64,000 bases of DNA, from positions 56,063,236 to 56,127,235 of the forward strand of contig OX578137.1 in assembly GCA_951213105.1 (NCBI GenBank), read 5' to 3'. Positions 11,545 through 23,228 of the stretch are shown one piece after another (the first letter of the stretch is position 1; every line of letters begins with the position of its first letter). The notes under the pieces were generated by a model. It was not told the DNA's origin. It searched no databases and saw only the letters and a list, made by a program, of their open reading frames with translations. The translations under genes were made by a program, and so were the position numbers. Source of the stretch: Amaurobius ferox (taxonomy: Eukaryota; Arthropoda; Arachnida; Araneae; Amaurobiidae).

Positions 11545-13100
11545 TAAGTTCTTCATCTGATCAGGCTGACTAAATGGTCATGCAGTCTGTTTCAAATTCC
11601 GGAGGCTATGGAGTCCATACACTCGCATTGATTTTAGCGAGTTGATTCACTTTGGTTTCTGTGCTATTTTTGATCAGTCTCTCCGTTAACATTAAATATA
11701 TTAATTAGGCTGTTCAGCACGTGAACTGGCAGTCTCAATGGTCATGCTGTCTGATTCCAATTCTGTAGGTTGTGAGTTCGAAGTCATCCACTCACAATGA
11801 TCATAGCGAGTAAAGTAATTTTGGTTTTTGTGCTTTTTCTGATCAGTATCTCCGTCAAGATTAAATAGAGTAATTAGGATCTTTGAAATGTGTAATGGCC
11901 GGCTCAGTGGTTTTCATCCAACTGCAGAGGATATGGTTTGAGTTGTTTTGTTATCTGTGATTTCTCTTTATCAGTGTCTTTTCACTTCATTCTCAGAATA
12001 AAGCGAATGCACGGTTTTTGTATCTGTACTTTTCTTGACCAGTCTTTCCGTTAAGATAAAATATATTATTTAGGAACCTTGGTTTGTGAACCGGCTGGCT
12101 TTGTGGTCATGCTGTCTGTTTCCAATTATAAAGGCTTTGGGTTCGACTCCTTCCTCTCGGTTTGAGTTGTTTTGCTTCTGTGCCTTTTCTTATCAGACTC
12201 TGCGTTAAGTTTTAACATATTATATAGGGTTTAGGGTGTATGAACTGGCTGGCACAGTGGCCACGTGGTAAATTTTTAATTCTAGAGGCTGTGAGTTCGA
12301 GTCCGTTCATTCGCATTAGAATAAAACGAGTTAAGTCGTTTTTGTATCTGTGCTTTTTTCTGTTCAATGTCTTCGTTAAGTTGTAATATATTATTCCGGA
12401 ACTTCAGCAGGTGAACGAGCTGGTGCAGTGGTCATGTTGTCTGCTTCCAATTGCAGAGGGTGTGGGTTCGAGTCTCGCATTGAGTAAATCAAATTGAGTC
12501 TTCTCTCGAATATACGCTTTTTTTTATCAGCAGCTTCGTTAAGTTTAAATAGATTATATAGGAACTCGGGTGCGTGAACTGGCTGGCACAGTGGTCATGC
12601 TGTAAGCATTCAATCTCAGGTGCTATGGGTTAGAGTCCTTACATTAAAATAAAGCGAGTGAACGGTTTTTGCATCTATGCTTTTTCTGATCAGTCTTTCT
12701 GTTAAGATTAAATATATTATTTGGGATTTTTTGTTTGTGAACTGGTTGGCTTAGTGGTAATATTGTTTGTTTCCGATTCCAGAGGCTGTAGGTTCGACTC
12801 CATCCGTTCGGTTTGAGTCGTTTTGTATCTGTGCTTTTTCTGATCAGGCTTTATGTTAAGGTTTAATGGATTAATTTGAATCTTCTGTGTATGATCTCAG
12901 TGGTCATGCTCTTCCCACAAATCTCAGAGGCTGTTGGTTGGAATGCTTTGAGTCGTTTTGACATTTTTGCTTTTCCTGATCAGTATCTCCATTAAATTTA
13001 AGTAGATTAATTAGAGTTTGTATTATGTGAGCAGTATGGCACAGTGGTTATGTTATGTGTATTTCCCATGTCGGTGGCTGTGAGTTCGAGTCCATGCATC
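11545..13100 (+). repeat. Ten tandem tRNA-like monomers (unit 1)
   Basis: Monomers of about 140-195 bp start near 11565, 11726, 11897, 12091, 12244, 12417, 12578, 12740, 12892 and 13031. Each has an A-box-like stretch (best: TGGCACAGTGGTCATG) followed about 45 bp later by a B-box-like stretch (best: TGTGAGTTCGAGTCC, TATGGGTTAGAGTCC), the tRNA gene spacing. An AT-rich linker with TTTTTCTGATCAGTCT and CCGTTAAGATTAAATA separates them. Monomers are clearly diverged from one another while the same monomer in different units is near-identical, the hallmark of a higher-order repeat. Some B boxes are damaged (monomers 1, 3, 9). These look like tandem tRNA-derived SINE monomers, not real tRNA genes. 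The same block recurs at about 14740-16299, 17950-19514 and 21170-22729. Confidence 0.8.
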
Positions 13101-13525
13101 TGCGCTTTCTCAACAAGACTTTTATTGATTTTATTGCTACCGGAAGTGACATCACAGGAAATGACGTCACTTCCTGTTTTTCTATTAAACTGCGGGAAAA
13201 AAGAGATGCGCTGTTTTAAAAATTGTATAAAATTTTGAGACTTCGTTAGCAGGAGTCACGTGGTGCAAAACAAGCCCTGCACGAATTTTGGACGAGGAAG
13301 GGTGGAAAGCTCGACACCGAAGCCAGCAGGCCCGAAGAGAAACCCCACCAGCAACGGTGGAGCTCAAACCACCGCTCGTCCTCCATCTCGTGCAGATAAT
13401 TTAGTAAGAAATATAAGAGAGTTAAAGAGGAAAGACTAAAGATCTAATAAAGGACCTATCCCAAATTTTCTTCTTTGCTTACCTTCAACCTCGCGTCTCT
13501 CTAACACAACTATTGGACCCTTTTT
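13100..13525 (+). other. GC-richer central segment of array unit, possible LTR remnant
   Basis: This is the only GC-rich part of the unit. It begins with the ETS/CRE dyad, contains CTAATAAAGG (AATAAA polyadenylation-type hexamer at about 13446), a pyrimidine-rich stretch and a final CTCTCTAACACAACTATTGG. The order promoter sites, then AATAAA, then a terminal CA would suit an LTR, but matching TG...CA ends and a primer-binding site are not clear. ORFs at 13044-13238 (plus) and 13185-13367 (minus) recur in all units only because the DNA does. Equivalent segments: about 16299-16724, 19513-19938, 22728-23153. Confidence 0.3.
13140..13175. promoter_or_regulatory. ETS/CRE-like dyad in array unit 1
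   Basis: GGAAGTGAC (13142-13150) and GTCACTTCC (13166-13174) are perfect inverted repeats. They include CCGGAAGT, an ETS-like core, and a full TGACGTCA palindrome (13162-13169), the consensus CRE/ATF site. The dyad is conserved in units 2-4 (16341-16373, 19555-19587, 22770-22802). Function is inferred from motif identity only. Confidence 0.45.
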
Positions 13526-13530
13526 ACCAG

Positions 13531-13600
13531 ACGGGACTCGATCCCCATACCTACAGCCCCGCAACTTGACGCCCCAAGCCTCTCGGCCAAGAGTGCGACG
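13531..13600 (-). repeat. tRNA-like sequence, minus strand, unit 1
   Basis: On the minus strand CTTGGCCGAGAGGCTTGG is an excellent A box and GGGGATCGAGTCCCG an excellent B box, about 40 bp apart. No full acceptor stem is evident, so it is tRNA-like or SINE-like rather than a tRNA gene. It is the best-preserved Pol III-type promoter in the unit and points against the ten plus-strand monomers. Copies: 16730-16799, 19944-20013, 23159-23228. Confidence 0.6.
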
Positions 13601-14570
13601 GCTGAAGCTTTAATTTCGGTATATTTTAAGTTTAACATGTCTGTTTAAATAATCTGAAAAAAAGTGGCTAAAATTGCAGGGACAGAACCCTCGACATATA
13701 CTTTCGCTTCACGCTGTTACCGCGGCACTTTTCTGCTATGCTATAAATGGTGTTGCAGCTTTTTTTTTTTTTTACAATATAAAGCATTCTTTGGATTGCC
13801 GACTAGAATAAATCTGAGGTAGAACTCATAAAATTGATTTTCCTGACAACATTGTTTATTTACTATTTAAAACTGCAATCGTAAAAGCACCGCGTTTGAA
13901 ACGAGGACAGAACTCGCGATCAACATACCCGCTGCCTACCTCCCTAATCACATGACTGTTTGAGCCACAAAGTTCATTGAAACTAGAAGTTATTTAAGTT
14001 TTCATTATGGAAAAATTTAAATAAAGAGCCAGGATGGCTTTGAATGCTATATATTATTTTATTTTATAATTATATAAAGAGGGTAAAATCAGATGTTGTA
14101 TTCAATTTCAATTATATTTTTGAAAATTGCAAAAATTATATCTGATTTTGATCTTTTACATATAAAATTCTAAATTGAAATGTAGCATTTAAGGACATCC
14201 TGGCATTGTTTTTCTTAATGACGATCAATATCCGCACGGGAAATGCTCATTTATCATTTGATTTAAACCAAAGTTAAGCTTAAGACGGCGACGACCGAAG
14301 TTTCGATTTCGGTGTATATATTTAAGTTTAACATCTTTAAATAATCTGACAAAAAAAACCAAAAAAAAAAAAAAAAAACCGCTGTTTAAATTGCCGAGGA
14401 TAAATTTTCGAAAAAAAAAAAAGAATAACTTCATCGCTGCGCTACAAATGACGCTGTAATTTTACTTTATTTTAACAATCAAAAACTTTCTCTGGATTGG
14501 AAATTATAATAAATCTGAGCTAGAACCTACACGACAACATTGTTTATTTATTATTTAAAACTCTAATCTA
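13597..14570 (-). repeat. P repeat (about 684 bp), one full and one partial copy (unit 1)
   Basis: The opening CGACGGCTGAAG (13597) recurs as GACGGCGACGACCGAAG (14283), and the following 290 bp align (TTAAGTTTAACAT, AATAATCTGA, GGATTG, TTGTTTATTTA). The full copy contains two minus-strand tRNA-like stretches: one with B box GAGGGTTCTGTCCC (about 13678-13745) and one with CGCGAGTTCTGTCC (about 13903-13970). The second copy is cut at 14570 by the unit junction. It is repeated in every unit and continues in the right flank. Confidence 0.7.
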
Positions 14571-16340
14571 ATTGCACATTTTTCAAATAAATGCATCTAA
14601 AATACACATAAAATTAAAAAAAAATGTCAACTAAAAGTGAAATATGGTCACTTTTCATATGTAATATTATGCGATAAATTATTTAACATCATTCGTTTCC
14701 TGATCAGCATCTCCGTAAATTTTAAATGGTTTAATTAAGTTTTTCATCTGATCAGGCTGACTAAATGGTCATGTAGTCTGTTTCAAATTCCGGAGGCTAT
14801 GGAGTCCATACACTGGCATTGATTAGTGCGAGTTGATTCATTTTAGTTTCTGTGCTATTTTTGATCAGTCTCTCCGTTAACATTAAATATATTAATTAGG
14901 CTGCTCAGCACGTGAACTGGCAGTCTCAGTGGTCATGCTGTCTGATTCCAATTCTGTAGGTTGTGAGTTCGAAGTTATCCACTCACATTGATCATAGCGA
15001 GTAAGGTAATTTTGGTTTTTGTGCTTTTTCTGATCATTATTTCCGTCAAGATTAAATAGAGTAATTAGGATCTTTGAAATGTGTAATGGCCGGCTTAGTG
15101 GTTTTGGGGTTTTCATCCAACTGCAGAGGACATGGTTTGAGTTGTTTTGTTATCTGTGATTTCTTTTTATCAGTGTCTTTTCACTTCATTCTCAGAATAA
15201 AGCGAATGCACGGTTTTTGTATCTGTACTTTTCTTGATCAGTCTTTCCGTTAAGATAAAATATATTATTTAAGAACTTTGGTTTGTGAACCGGCTGGCTT
15301 TGTGGTCATGCTGTCTGTTTCCGATTATAAAGGCTTTGGGTTCGACTCCTTCCTCTCGGTTTGAGTTGTTTTGCTTCTGTGCCTTTTCTTATCAGACTCT
15401 GCGTTAAGTTTTAATATATTATATAGGGTTTAGGGTGTATGAACTGGCTGGCACAGTGCCCACGTTGTAAATTTTTAATTCTAGAGGCTGTGAGTTCGAG
15501 TCCGTTCACTCGCATTAGAATAAAACGAGTTAAGTCGTTTTTGCATCTGTGCTTTTTTCTGATCAATGTCTCCGTTTAGTTGTAATATATTATTCAGGAG
15601 CTTCAGCAGGTGAACGAGCTGGTGCAATGGTCATGTTGTCTGCTTCCAATTGCAGAGGGTGTGGGTTCGAGTTTGGCATTGAGTTAATCAAGTTGAGTCT
15701 TCTTTTGAATCTACGCTTTTTTTTATCAGCAGCTTCGTTAAGTTTAAATAGATTATATAGGAACTCGGGTGTGTGAACTGGCTGGCACAGTGCTCATGCT
15801 GTAAGCATTCAATCTCAGGTGCTATGGGTTCGAGTCCTTACATTAAAATAAAGCGTGTGAACGGTTTTTGTATCTATGCTTTTTCTGATCAGTCTTTCTG
15901 TTAAGATTAAATAGATTATTTGGGATTTTTTGTTTGTGAACTGGTTGGCTTAGTGGTAATATTGTTTGTTTCCGATTCCAGAGGCTGTAGGTTCGACTCC
16001 ATCCGTTCGGTTTGAGTCGTTTTGTATCTGTGCTTTTTCTGATCAGGCTTTATGTTAAGGTTTAATGGATTAATTTGAATCTTCTGTGTATGATCTCAGT
16101 GGTCATGCTCTTCCCACAAATCTCAGAGGCTGTTGGTTGGAATGCTTTGAGTCGTTTTGACATTTTTGCTTTTCCTGATCAGTATCTCCATTAAATTTAA
16201 GTAGATTAATTAGAGTTTGTATTATGTGAGCAGTATGGCACAGTGGTTATGTTATGTGTATTTCCCATGTCGGTGGCTGTGAGTTCGAGTCCATGCATCT
16301 GCGCTTTCTCAACAAGACTTTTATTGATTTTATTGCTACC

Positions 16341-16373
16341 GGAAGTGACATCACAGGAAATGACGTCACTTCC
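16341..16373. promoter_or_regulatory. ETS/CRE-like dyad in array unit 2
   Basis: Same inverted GGAAGTGAC / GTCACTTCC pair and TGACGTCA core as unit 1, unchanged. Confidence 0.45.
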
Positions 16374-16729
16374 TGTTTTTCTATTAAACCGCGGGAAAAA
16401 AGAGATGCGCTGTTTTAAAAATTGTATAAAATTTTGAGACTTCGTTAGCAGGAGTCACGTGGTGCAAAACAAGCCCTGCACGAATTTTGGACGAGGAAGG
16501 GTGGAAAGCTCGACACCGAAGCCAGCAGGCCCGAAGAGAAACCCCACCAGCAACGGTGGAGCTCAAACCACCGCTCGTCCTCCATCTCGTGCAGATAATT
16601 TAGTAAGAAATATAAGAGAGTTAAAGAAGAAAGACTAAAGATCTAATAAAGGACCTATCCCAAATTTTCTTCTTTGCTTACCTTCAACCTCGCGTCTCTC
16701 TAACACAACTATTGGACCCTTTTTACCAG

Positions 16730-16799
16730 ACGGGACTCGATCCCCATACCTACAGCCCCGCAACTTGACGCCCCAAGCCTCTCGGCCAAGAGTGCGACG
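16730..16799 (-). repeat. tRNA-like sequence, minus strand, unit 2
   Basis: Identical by eye to the copy in unit 1, with both A and B boxes intact. Confidence 0.6.
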
Positions 16800-19554
16800 G
16801 CTGAAGCTTTAATTTCGGTATATTTTAAGTTTAACATGTCTGTTTAAATAATCTGAAAAAAAGTGGCTAAAATTGCAGGGACAGAACCCTCGACATAAAC
16901 TTTCGCTTCACGCTGTTACCGCGGCACTTTTCTGCTATGCTATAAATGGTGTTGCAGCTTTTTTTTTTTTACAATATAAAGCATTCTTTGGATTGCCGAC
17001 TAGAATAAATCTGAGGTAGAACTCATAAAATTGATTTTCCTGACAACATTGTTTATTTACTATTTAAAACTGCAATCGTAAAAGCACCGCGTTTGAAACG
17101 AGGACAGAACTCGCGATCAACATACCCGCTGCCTACCTCCCTAATCACATGACTGTTTGAGCCACAAAGTTCATTGAAACTAGAAGTTATTTAAGTTTTC
17201 ATTATGGAAAAATTTAAATAAAGAGCCAGGATGGCTTTGAATGCTATATATTATTTTATTTTATAATTATATAAAGAGGGTAAAATCAGATGTTGTATTC
17301 AATTTCAATTATATTTTTGAAAATTGCAAAAATTATATCTGATTTTAATCTTTTACATATAAAATTCTAAATTGAAATGTAGCATTTAAGGACATCCTGG
17401 CATTGTTTTTCTTAATGACGATCAATATCCGCACGGGAAATGCTCATTTATCATTTGGTTTAAACCAAAGTTAAGCTTCTGGGCTACCAAAGTTAAGCTT
17501 AAGACGGCGACGACCGAAGTTTCGATTTCGGTGTATATTTAAGTTTAACATCTTTAAATAATCTGACAAAAAAAAAACAAAAAAAAAAAAAAACCGCTGT
17601 TTAAATTGCCGAGGATAAATTTTCGAAAAAAAAAAAGAATAACTTCATCGCTGCGCTACAAATGACGCTGTAATTTTACTTTATTTTAACAATCAAAAAC
17701 TTTCTCTGGATTGGAAATTATAATAAATCTGAGCTAGAACCTATACGACAACATTGTTTATTTATTATTTAAAACTCTAATCTAATTGCACATTTTTCAA
17801 ATAAATGCATCTAAAATACACATAAAATTAAAAAAAAATGTCAACTAAAAGTGAAATATGGTCACTTTTCATATGTAATATTATGCGATAAATTATTTAA
17901 CATCATTCGTTTCCTGATCAGCATCTCCGTAAATTTTAAATGGTTTAATTAAGTTTTTCATCTGATCAGGCTGACTAAATGGTCATGTAGTCTGTTTCAA
18001 ATTCCGGAGGCTATGGAGTCCATACACTGGCATTGATTAGTGCGAGTTGATTCATTTTGGTTTCTGTGCTATTTTTGATCAGTCTCTCCGTTAACATTAA
18101 ATATATTAATTAGGCTGTTCAGCACGTGAACTGGCAGTCTCACTGGTCATGCTGTCTGATTCCAATTCTGTAGGTTGTGAGTTCGAAGTTATCCACTCAC
18201 ATTGATCATAGCGAGTAAGGTAATTTTGGTTTTTGTGCTTTTTCTGATCATTATCTCCGTCAAGATTAAATAGAGTAATTAGGATCTTTGAAATGTGTAA
18301 TGGCCGGCTTAGTGGTTTTGGGGTTTTCATCCAACTGCAGAGGACATGGTTTGAGTTGTTTTGTGATCTGTGATTTCTTTTTATCAGTGTCTTTTCACTT
18401 CATTCTCAGAATAAAGCGAATGCACGGTTTTTGTATCTGTACTTTTCTTGATCAGTCTTTCCGTTAAGATAAAATATATTATTTAAGAACTTTGGTTTGT
18501 GAACCGGCTGGCTTTGTGGTCATGCTGTCTGTTTCCGATTATAAAGGCTTTGGGTTCGACTCCTTCCTCTCGGTTTGAGTTGTTTTGCTTCTGTGCCTTT
18601 TCTTATCAGACTCTGCGTTAAGTTTTAATATATTATATAGGGTTTAGGGTGTATGAACTGGCTGGCACAGTGCCCACGTTGTAAATTTTTAATTCTAGAG
18701 GCTGTGAGTTCGAGTCCGTTCACTCGCATTAGAATAAAACGAGTTAAGTCGTTTTTGCATCTGTGCTTTTTTCTGATCAATGTCTCCGTTTAGTTGTAAT
18801 ATATTATTCAGGAGCTTCAGCAGGTGAACGAGCTGGTGCAATGGTCATGTTGTCTGCTTCCAATTGCAGAGGGTGTGGGTTCGAGTTTGGCATTGAGTTA
18901 ATCAAGTTGAGTCTTCTTTTGAATCTACGCCTTTTTTTACCAGCAGCTTCGTTAAGTTTAAATAGATTATATAGGAACTCGGGTGCGTGAACTGGCTGGC
19001 ACAGTGCTCATGCTGTAAGCATTCAATCTCAGGTGCTATGGGTTCGAGTCCTTACATTAAAATAAAGCGTGTGAACGGTTTTTGTATCTATGCTTTTTCT
19101 GATCAGTCTTTCTGTTAAGATTAAATAGATTATTTTTGATTTTTTGTTTGTGAACTGGTTGGCTTAGTGGTAATATTGTTTGTTTCCGATTCCAGAGGCT
19201 GTAGGTTCGACTCCATCCGTTCGGTTTGAGTCGTTTTGTATCTGTGCTTTTTCTGATCAGGCTTTATGTTAAGGTTTAATGGATTAATTTGAATCTTCTG
19301 TGTATGATCTCAGTGGTCATGCTCTTCCCACAAATCTCAGAGGCTGTTGGTTGGAATGCTTTGAGTCGTTTTGACATTTTTGCTTTTCCTGATCAGTATC
19401 TCCATTAAATTTAAGTAGATTAATTAGAGTTTGTATTATGTGAGCAGTATGGCACAGTGGTTATGTTATGTGTATTTCCCATGTCGGTGGCTGTGAGTTC
19501 GAGTCCATGCATCTGCGCTTTCTCAACAAGACTTTTATTGATTTTATTGCTACC

Positions 19555-19587
19555 GGAAGTGACATCACAGAAAATGACGTCACTTCC
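19555..19587. promoter_or_regulatory. ETS/CRE-like dyad in array unit 3
   Basis: Same dyad; one substitution in the spacer (CACAGAAAATG) leaves both arms and TGACGTCA intact. Confidence 0.45.
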
Positions 19588-19943
19588 TGTTTTTCTATTA
19601 AACTGCGGGAAAAAAGAGATGCGCTGTTTTAAAAATTGTATAAAATTTTGAGACTTCGTTAGCAGGAGTCACGTGGTGCAAAACAAGCCCTGCACGAATT
19701 TTGGACGAGGAAGGGTGGAAAGCTCGACACCGAAGCCAGCAGGCCCGAAGAGAAACCCCACCAGCAACGGTGGAGCTCAAACCACCGCTCGTCCTCCATC
19801 TCGTGCAGATAATTTAGTAAGAAATATAAGAGAGTTAAAGAAGAAAGACTAAAGATCTAATAAAGGACCTATCCCAAATTTTCTTCTTTGCTTACCTTCA
19901 ACCTCGCGTCTCTCTAACACAACTATTGGACCCTTTTTACCAG

Positions 19944-20013
19944 ACGGGACTCGATCCCCATACCTACAGCCCCGCAACTTGACGCCCCAAGCCTCTCGGC
20001 CAAGAGTGCGACG
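19944..20013 (-). repeat. tRNA-like sequence, minus strand, unit 3
   Basis: Identical by eye to the copy in unit 1, with both A and B boxes intact. Confidence 0.6.
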
Positions 20014-22769
20014 GCTGAAGCTTTAATTTCGGTATATTTTAAGTTTAACATGTCTGTTTAAATAATCTGAAAAAAAGTGGCTAAAATTGCAGGGACAGAA
20101 CCCTCGACATAAACTTTCGCTTCACGCTGTTACCGCGGCACTTTTCTGCTATGCTATAAATGGTGTTGCAGCTTTTTTTTTTTTTACAATATAAAGCATT
20201 CTTTGGATTGCCGACTAGAATAAATCTGAGGTAGAACTCATAAAATTGATTTTCCTGACAACATTGTTTATTTACTATTTAAAACTGCAATCGTAAAAGC
20301 ACCGCGTTTGAAACGAGGACAGAACTCGCGATCAACATACCCGCTGCCTACCTCCCTAATCACATGACTGTTTGAGCCACAAAGTTCATTGAAACTAGAA
20401 GTTATTTAAGTTTTCATTATGGAAAAATTTAAATAAAGAGCCAGGATGGCTTTGAATGCTATATATTATTTTATTTTATAATTATATAAAGAGGGTAAAA
20501 TCAGATGTTGTATTCAATTTCAATTATATTTTTGAAAATTGCAAAAATTATATCTGATTTTAATCTTTTACATATAAAATTCTAAATTGAAATGTAGCAT
20601 TTAAGGACATCCTGGCATTGTTTTTCTTAATGACGATCAATATCCGCACGGGAAATGCTCATTTATCATTTGGTTTAAACCAAAGTTAAGCTTCTGGGCT
20701 ACCAAAGTTAAGCTTAAGACGGCGACGACCGAAGTTTCGATTTCGGTGTATATTTAAGTTTAACATCTTTAAATAATCTGACAAAAAAAAACAAAAAAAA
20801 AAAAAAAACCGCTGTTTAAATTGCCGAGGATAAATTTTCGAAAAAAAAAAAGAATAACTTCATCGCTGCGCTACAAATGACGCTGTAATTTTACTTTATT
20901 TTAACAATCAAAAACTTTCTCTGGATTGGAAATTATAATAAATCTGAGCTAGAACCTATACGACAACATTGTTTATTTATTATTTAAAACTCTAATCTAA
21001 TTGCACATTTTTCAAATAAATGCATCTAAAATACACATAAAATTAAAAAAAAATGTCAACTAAAAGTGAAATATGGTCACTTTTCATATGTAATATTATG
21101 CGATAAATTATTTAACATCATTCGTTTCCTGATCAGCATCTCCGTAAATTTTAAATGGTTTAATTAAGTTTTTCATCTGATCAGGCTGACTAAATGGTCA
21201 TGTAGTCTGTTTCAAATTCCGGAGGCTATGGAGTCCATACACTGGCATTGATTAGTGCGAGTTGATTCATTTTGGTTTCTGTGCTATTTTTGATCAGTCT
21301 CTCCGTTAACATTAAATATATTAATTAGGCTGTTCAGCACGTGAACTGGCAGTCTCACTGGTCATGCTGTCTGATTCCAATTCTGTAGGTTGTGAGTTCG
21401 AAGTTATCCACTCACATTGATCATAGCGAGTAAGGTAATTTTGGTTTTTGTGCTTTTTCTGATCATTATCTCCGTCAAGATTAAATAGAGTAATTAGGAT
21501 CTTTGAAATGTGTAATGGCCGGCTTAGTGGTTTTGGGGTTTTCATCCAACTGCAGAGGACATGGTTTGAGTTGTTTTGTGATCTGTGATTTCTTTTTATC
21601 AGTGTCTTTTCACTTCATTCTCAGAATAAAGCGAATGCACGGTTTTTGTATCTGTACTTTTCTTGATCAGTCTTTCCGTTAAGATAAAATATATTATTTA
21701 AGAACTTTGGTTTGTGAACCGGCTGGCTTTGTGGTCATGCTGTCTGTTTCCGATTATAAAGGCTTTGGGTTCGACTCCTTCCTCTCGGTTTGAGTTGTTT
21801 TGCTTCTGTGCCTTTTCTTATCAGACTCTGCGTTAAGTTTTAATATATTATATAGGGTTTAGGGTGTATGAACTGGCTGGCACAGTGCCCACGTTGTAAA
21901 TTTTTAATTCTAGAGGCTGTGAGTTCGAGTCCGTTCACTCGCATTAGAATAAAACGAGTTAAGTCGTTTTTGCATCTGTGCTTTTTTCTGATCAATGTCT
22001 CCGTTTAGTTGTAATATATTATTCAGGAGCTTCAGCAGGTGAACGAGCTGGTGCAATGGTCATGTTGTCTGCTTCCAATTGCAGAGGGTGTGGGTTCGAG
22101 TTTGGCATTGAGTTAATCAAGTTGAGTCTTCTTTTGAATCTACGCTTTTTTTTATCAGCAGCTTCGTTAAGTTTAAATAGATTATATAGGAACTCGGGTG
22201 TGTAAACTGGCTGGCAGAGTGCTCATGCTGTAAGCATTCCATCTCAGGTGCTATGGGTTCGAGTTCTTACATTAAAATAAAGCGTGTGAACGGTTTTTGT
22301 ATCTATGCTTTTTCTGATCAGTCTTTCTGTTAAGATTAAATAGATTATTTGGGATTTTTTGTTTGTGAACTGGTTGGCTTAGTGGTAATATTGTTTGTTT
22401 CCGATTCCAGAGGCTGTAGGTTCGACTCCATCCGTTCGGTTTGAGTCGTTTTGTATCTGTGCTTTTTCTGATCAGGCTTTATGTTAAGGTTTAATGGATT
22501 AATTTGAATCTTCTGTGTATGATCTCAGTGGTCATGCTCTTCCCACAAATCTCAGAGGCTGTTGGTTGGAATGCTTTGAGTCGTTTTGACATTTTTGCTT
22601 TTCCTGATCAGTATCTCCATTAAATTTAAGTAGATTAATTAGAGTTTGTATTATGTGAGCAGTATGGCACAGTGGTTATGTTATGTGTATTTCCCATGTC
22701 GGTGGCTGTGAGTTCGAGTCCATGCATCTGCGCTTTCTCAACAAGACTTTTATTGATTTTATTGCTACC

Positions 22770-22802
22770 GGAAGTGACATCACAGGAAATGACGTCACTT
22801 CC
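22770..22802. promoter_or_regulatory. ETS/CRE-like dyad in array unit 4
   Basis: Same dyad as unit 1, both arms and the TGACGTCA core intact. Confidence 0.45.
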
Positions 22803-23158
22803 TGTTTTTCTATTAAACTGCGGGAAAAAAGAGATGCGCTGTTTTAAAAATTGTATAAAATTTTGAGACTTCGTTAGCAGGAGTCACGTGGTGCAAAACA
22901 AGCCCTGCACGAATTTTGGACGAGGAAGGGTGGAAAGCTCGACACCGAAGCCAGCAGGCCCGAAGAGAAACCCCACCAGCAACGGTGGAGCTCAAACCAC
23001 CGCTCGTCCTCCATCTCGTGCAGATAATTTAGTAAGAAATATAAGAGAGTTAAAGAGGAAAGACTAAAGATCTAATAAAGGACCTATCCCAAATTTTCTT
23101 CTTTGCTTATCTTCAACCTTGCGTCTCTCTAACACAACTATTGGACCCTTTTTACCAG

Positions 23159-23228
23159 ACGGGACTCGATCCCCATACCTACAGCCCCGCAACTTGACGC
23201 CCCAAGCCTCTCGGCCAAGAGTGCGACG
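23159..23228 (-). repeat. tRNA-like sequence, minus strand, unit 4
   Basis: Identical by eye to the copy in unit 1, with both A and B boxes intact. Confidence 0.6.

Larger units (their letters stand above)
11379..14570 (+). repeat. Array unit 1
   Basis: Left-most unit. It keeps variants not seen in the others at its left end (GATCAGTATCTTCG rather than GATCAGCATCTCCG) and lacks an 8-bp insertion in the third monomer. At its right end it shares GAGGAAAG (13431) and GATTTTGATC with unit 4 and lacks the 22-bp duplication found in units 2 and 3. Confidence 0.95.
14571..17784 (+). repeat. Array unit 2
   Basis: Carries the 22-bp tandem duplication of the ACCAAAGTTAAGCTT region at about 17465-17506 and the variant GAAGAAAG (16625), both shared with unit 3 only. 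Confidence 0.95.
17785..20999 (+). repeat. Array unit 3
   Basis: Shares the 22-bp duplication (about 20680-20721) and right-half variants with unit 2. It shares left-half variants with unit 4. One private change is visible in the CRE region (ACAGAAAATGACG). Confidence 0.95.

Noticed and set aside
11545..13100. Cluster of real tRNA genes
   Set aside because: A and B boxes are recognisable but acceptor, D and anticodon stems do not pair convincingly, and several B boxes are broken.
13044..13238. ORFs recurring every 3.2 kb (13044, 16243, 19457, 22672 plus; 13185 etc. minus; 14892 etc. minus)
   Set aside because: They repeat because the DNA unit repeats. Both strands are open and no protein motif or codon pattern is visible.
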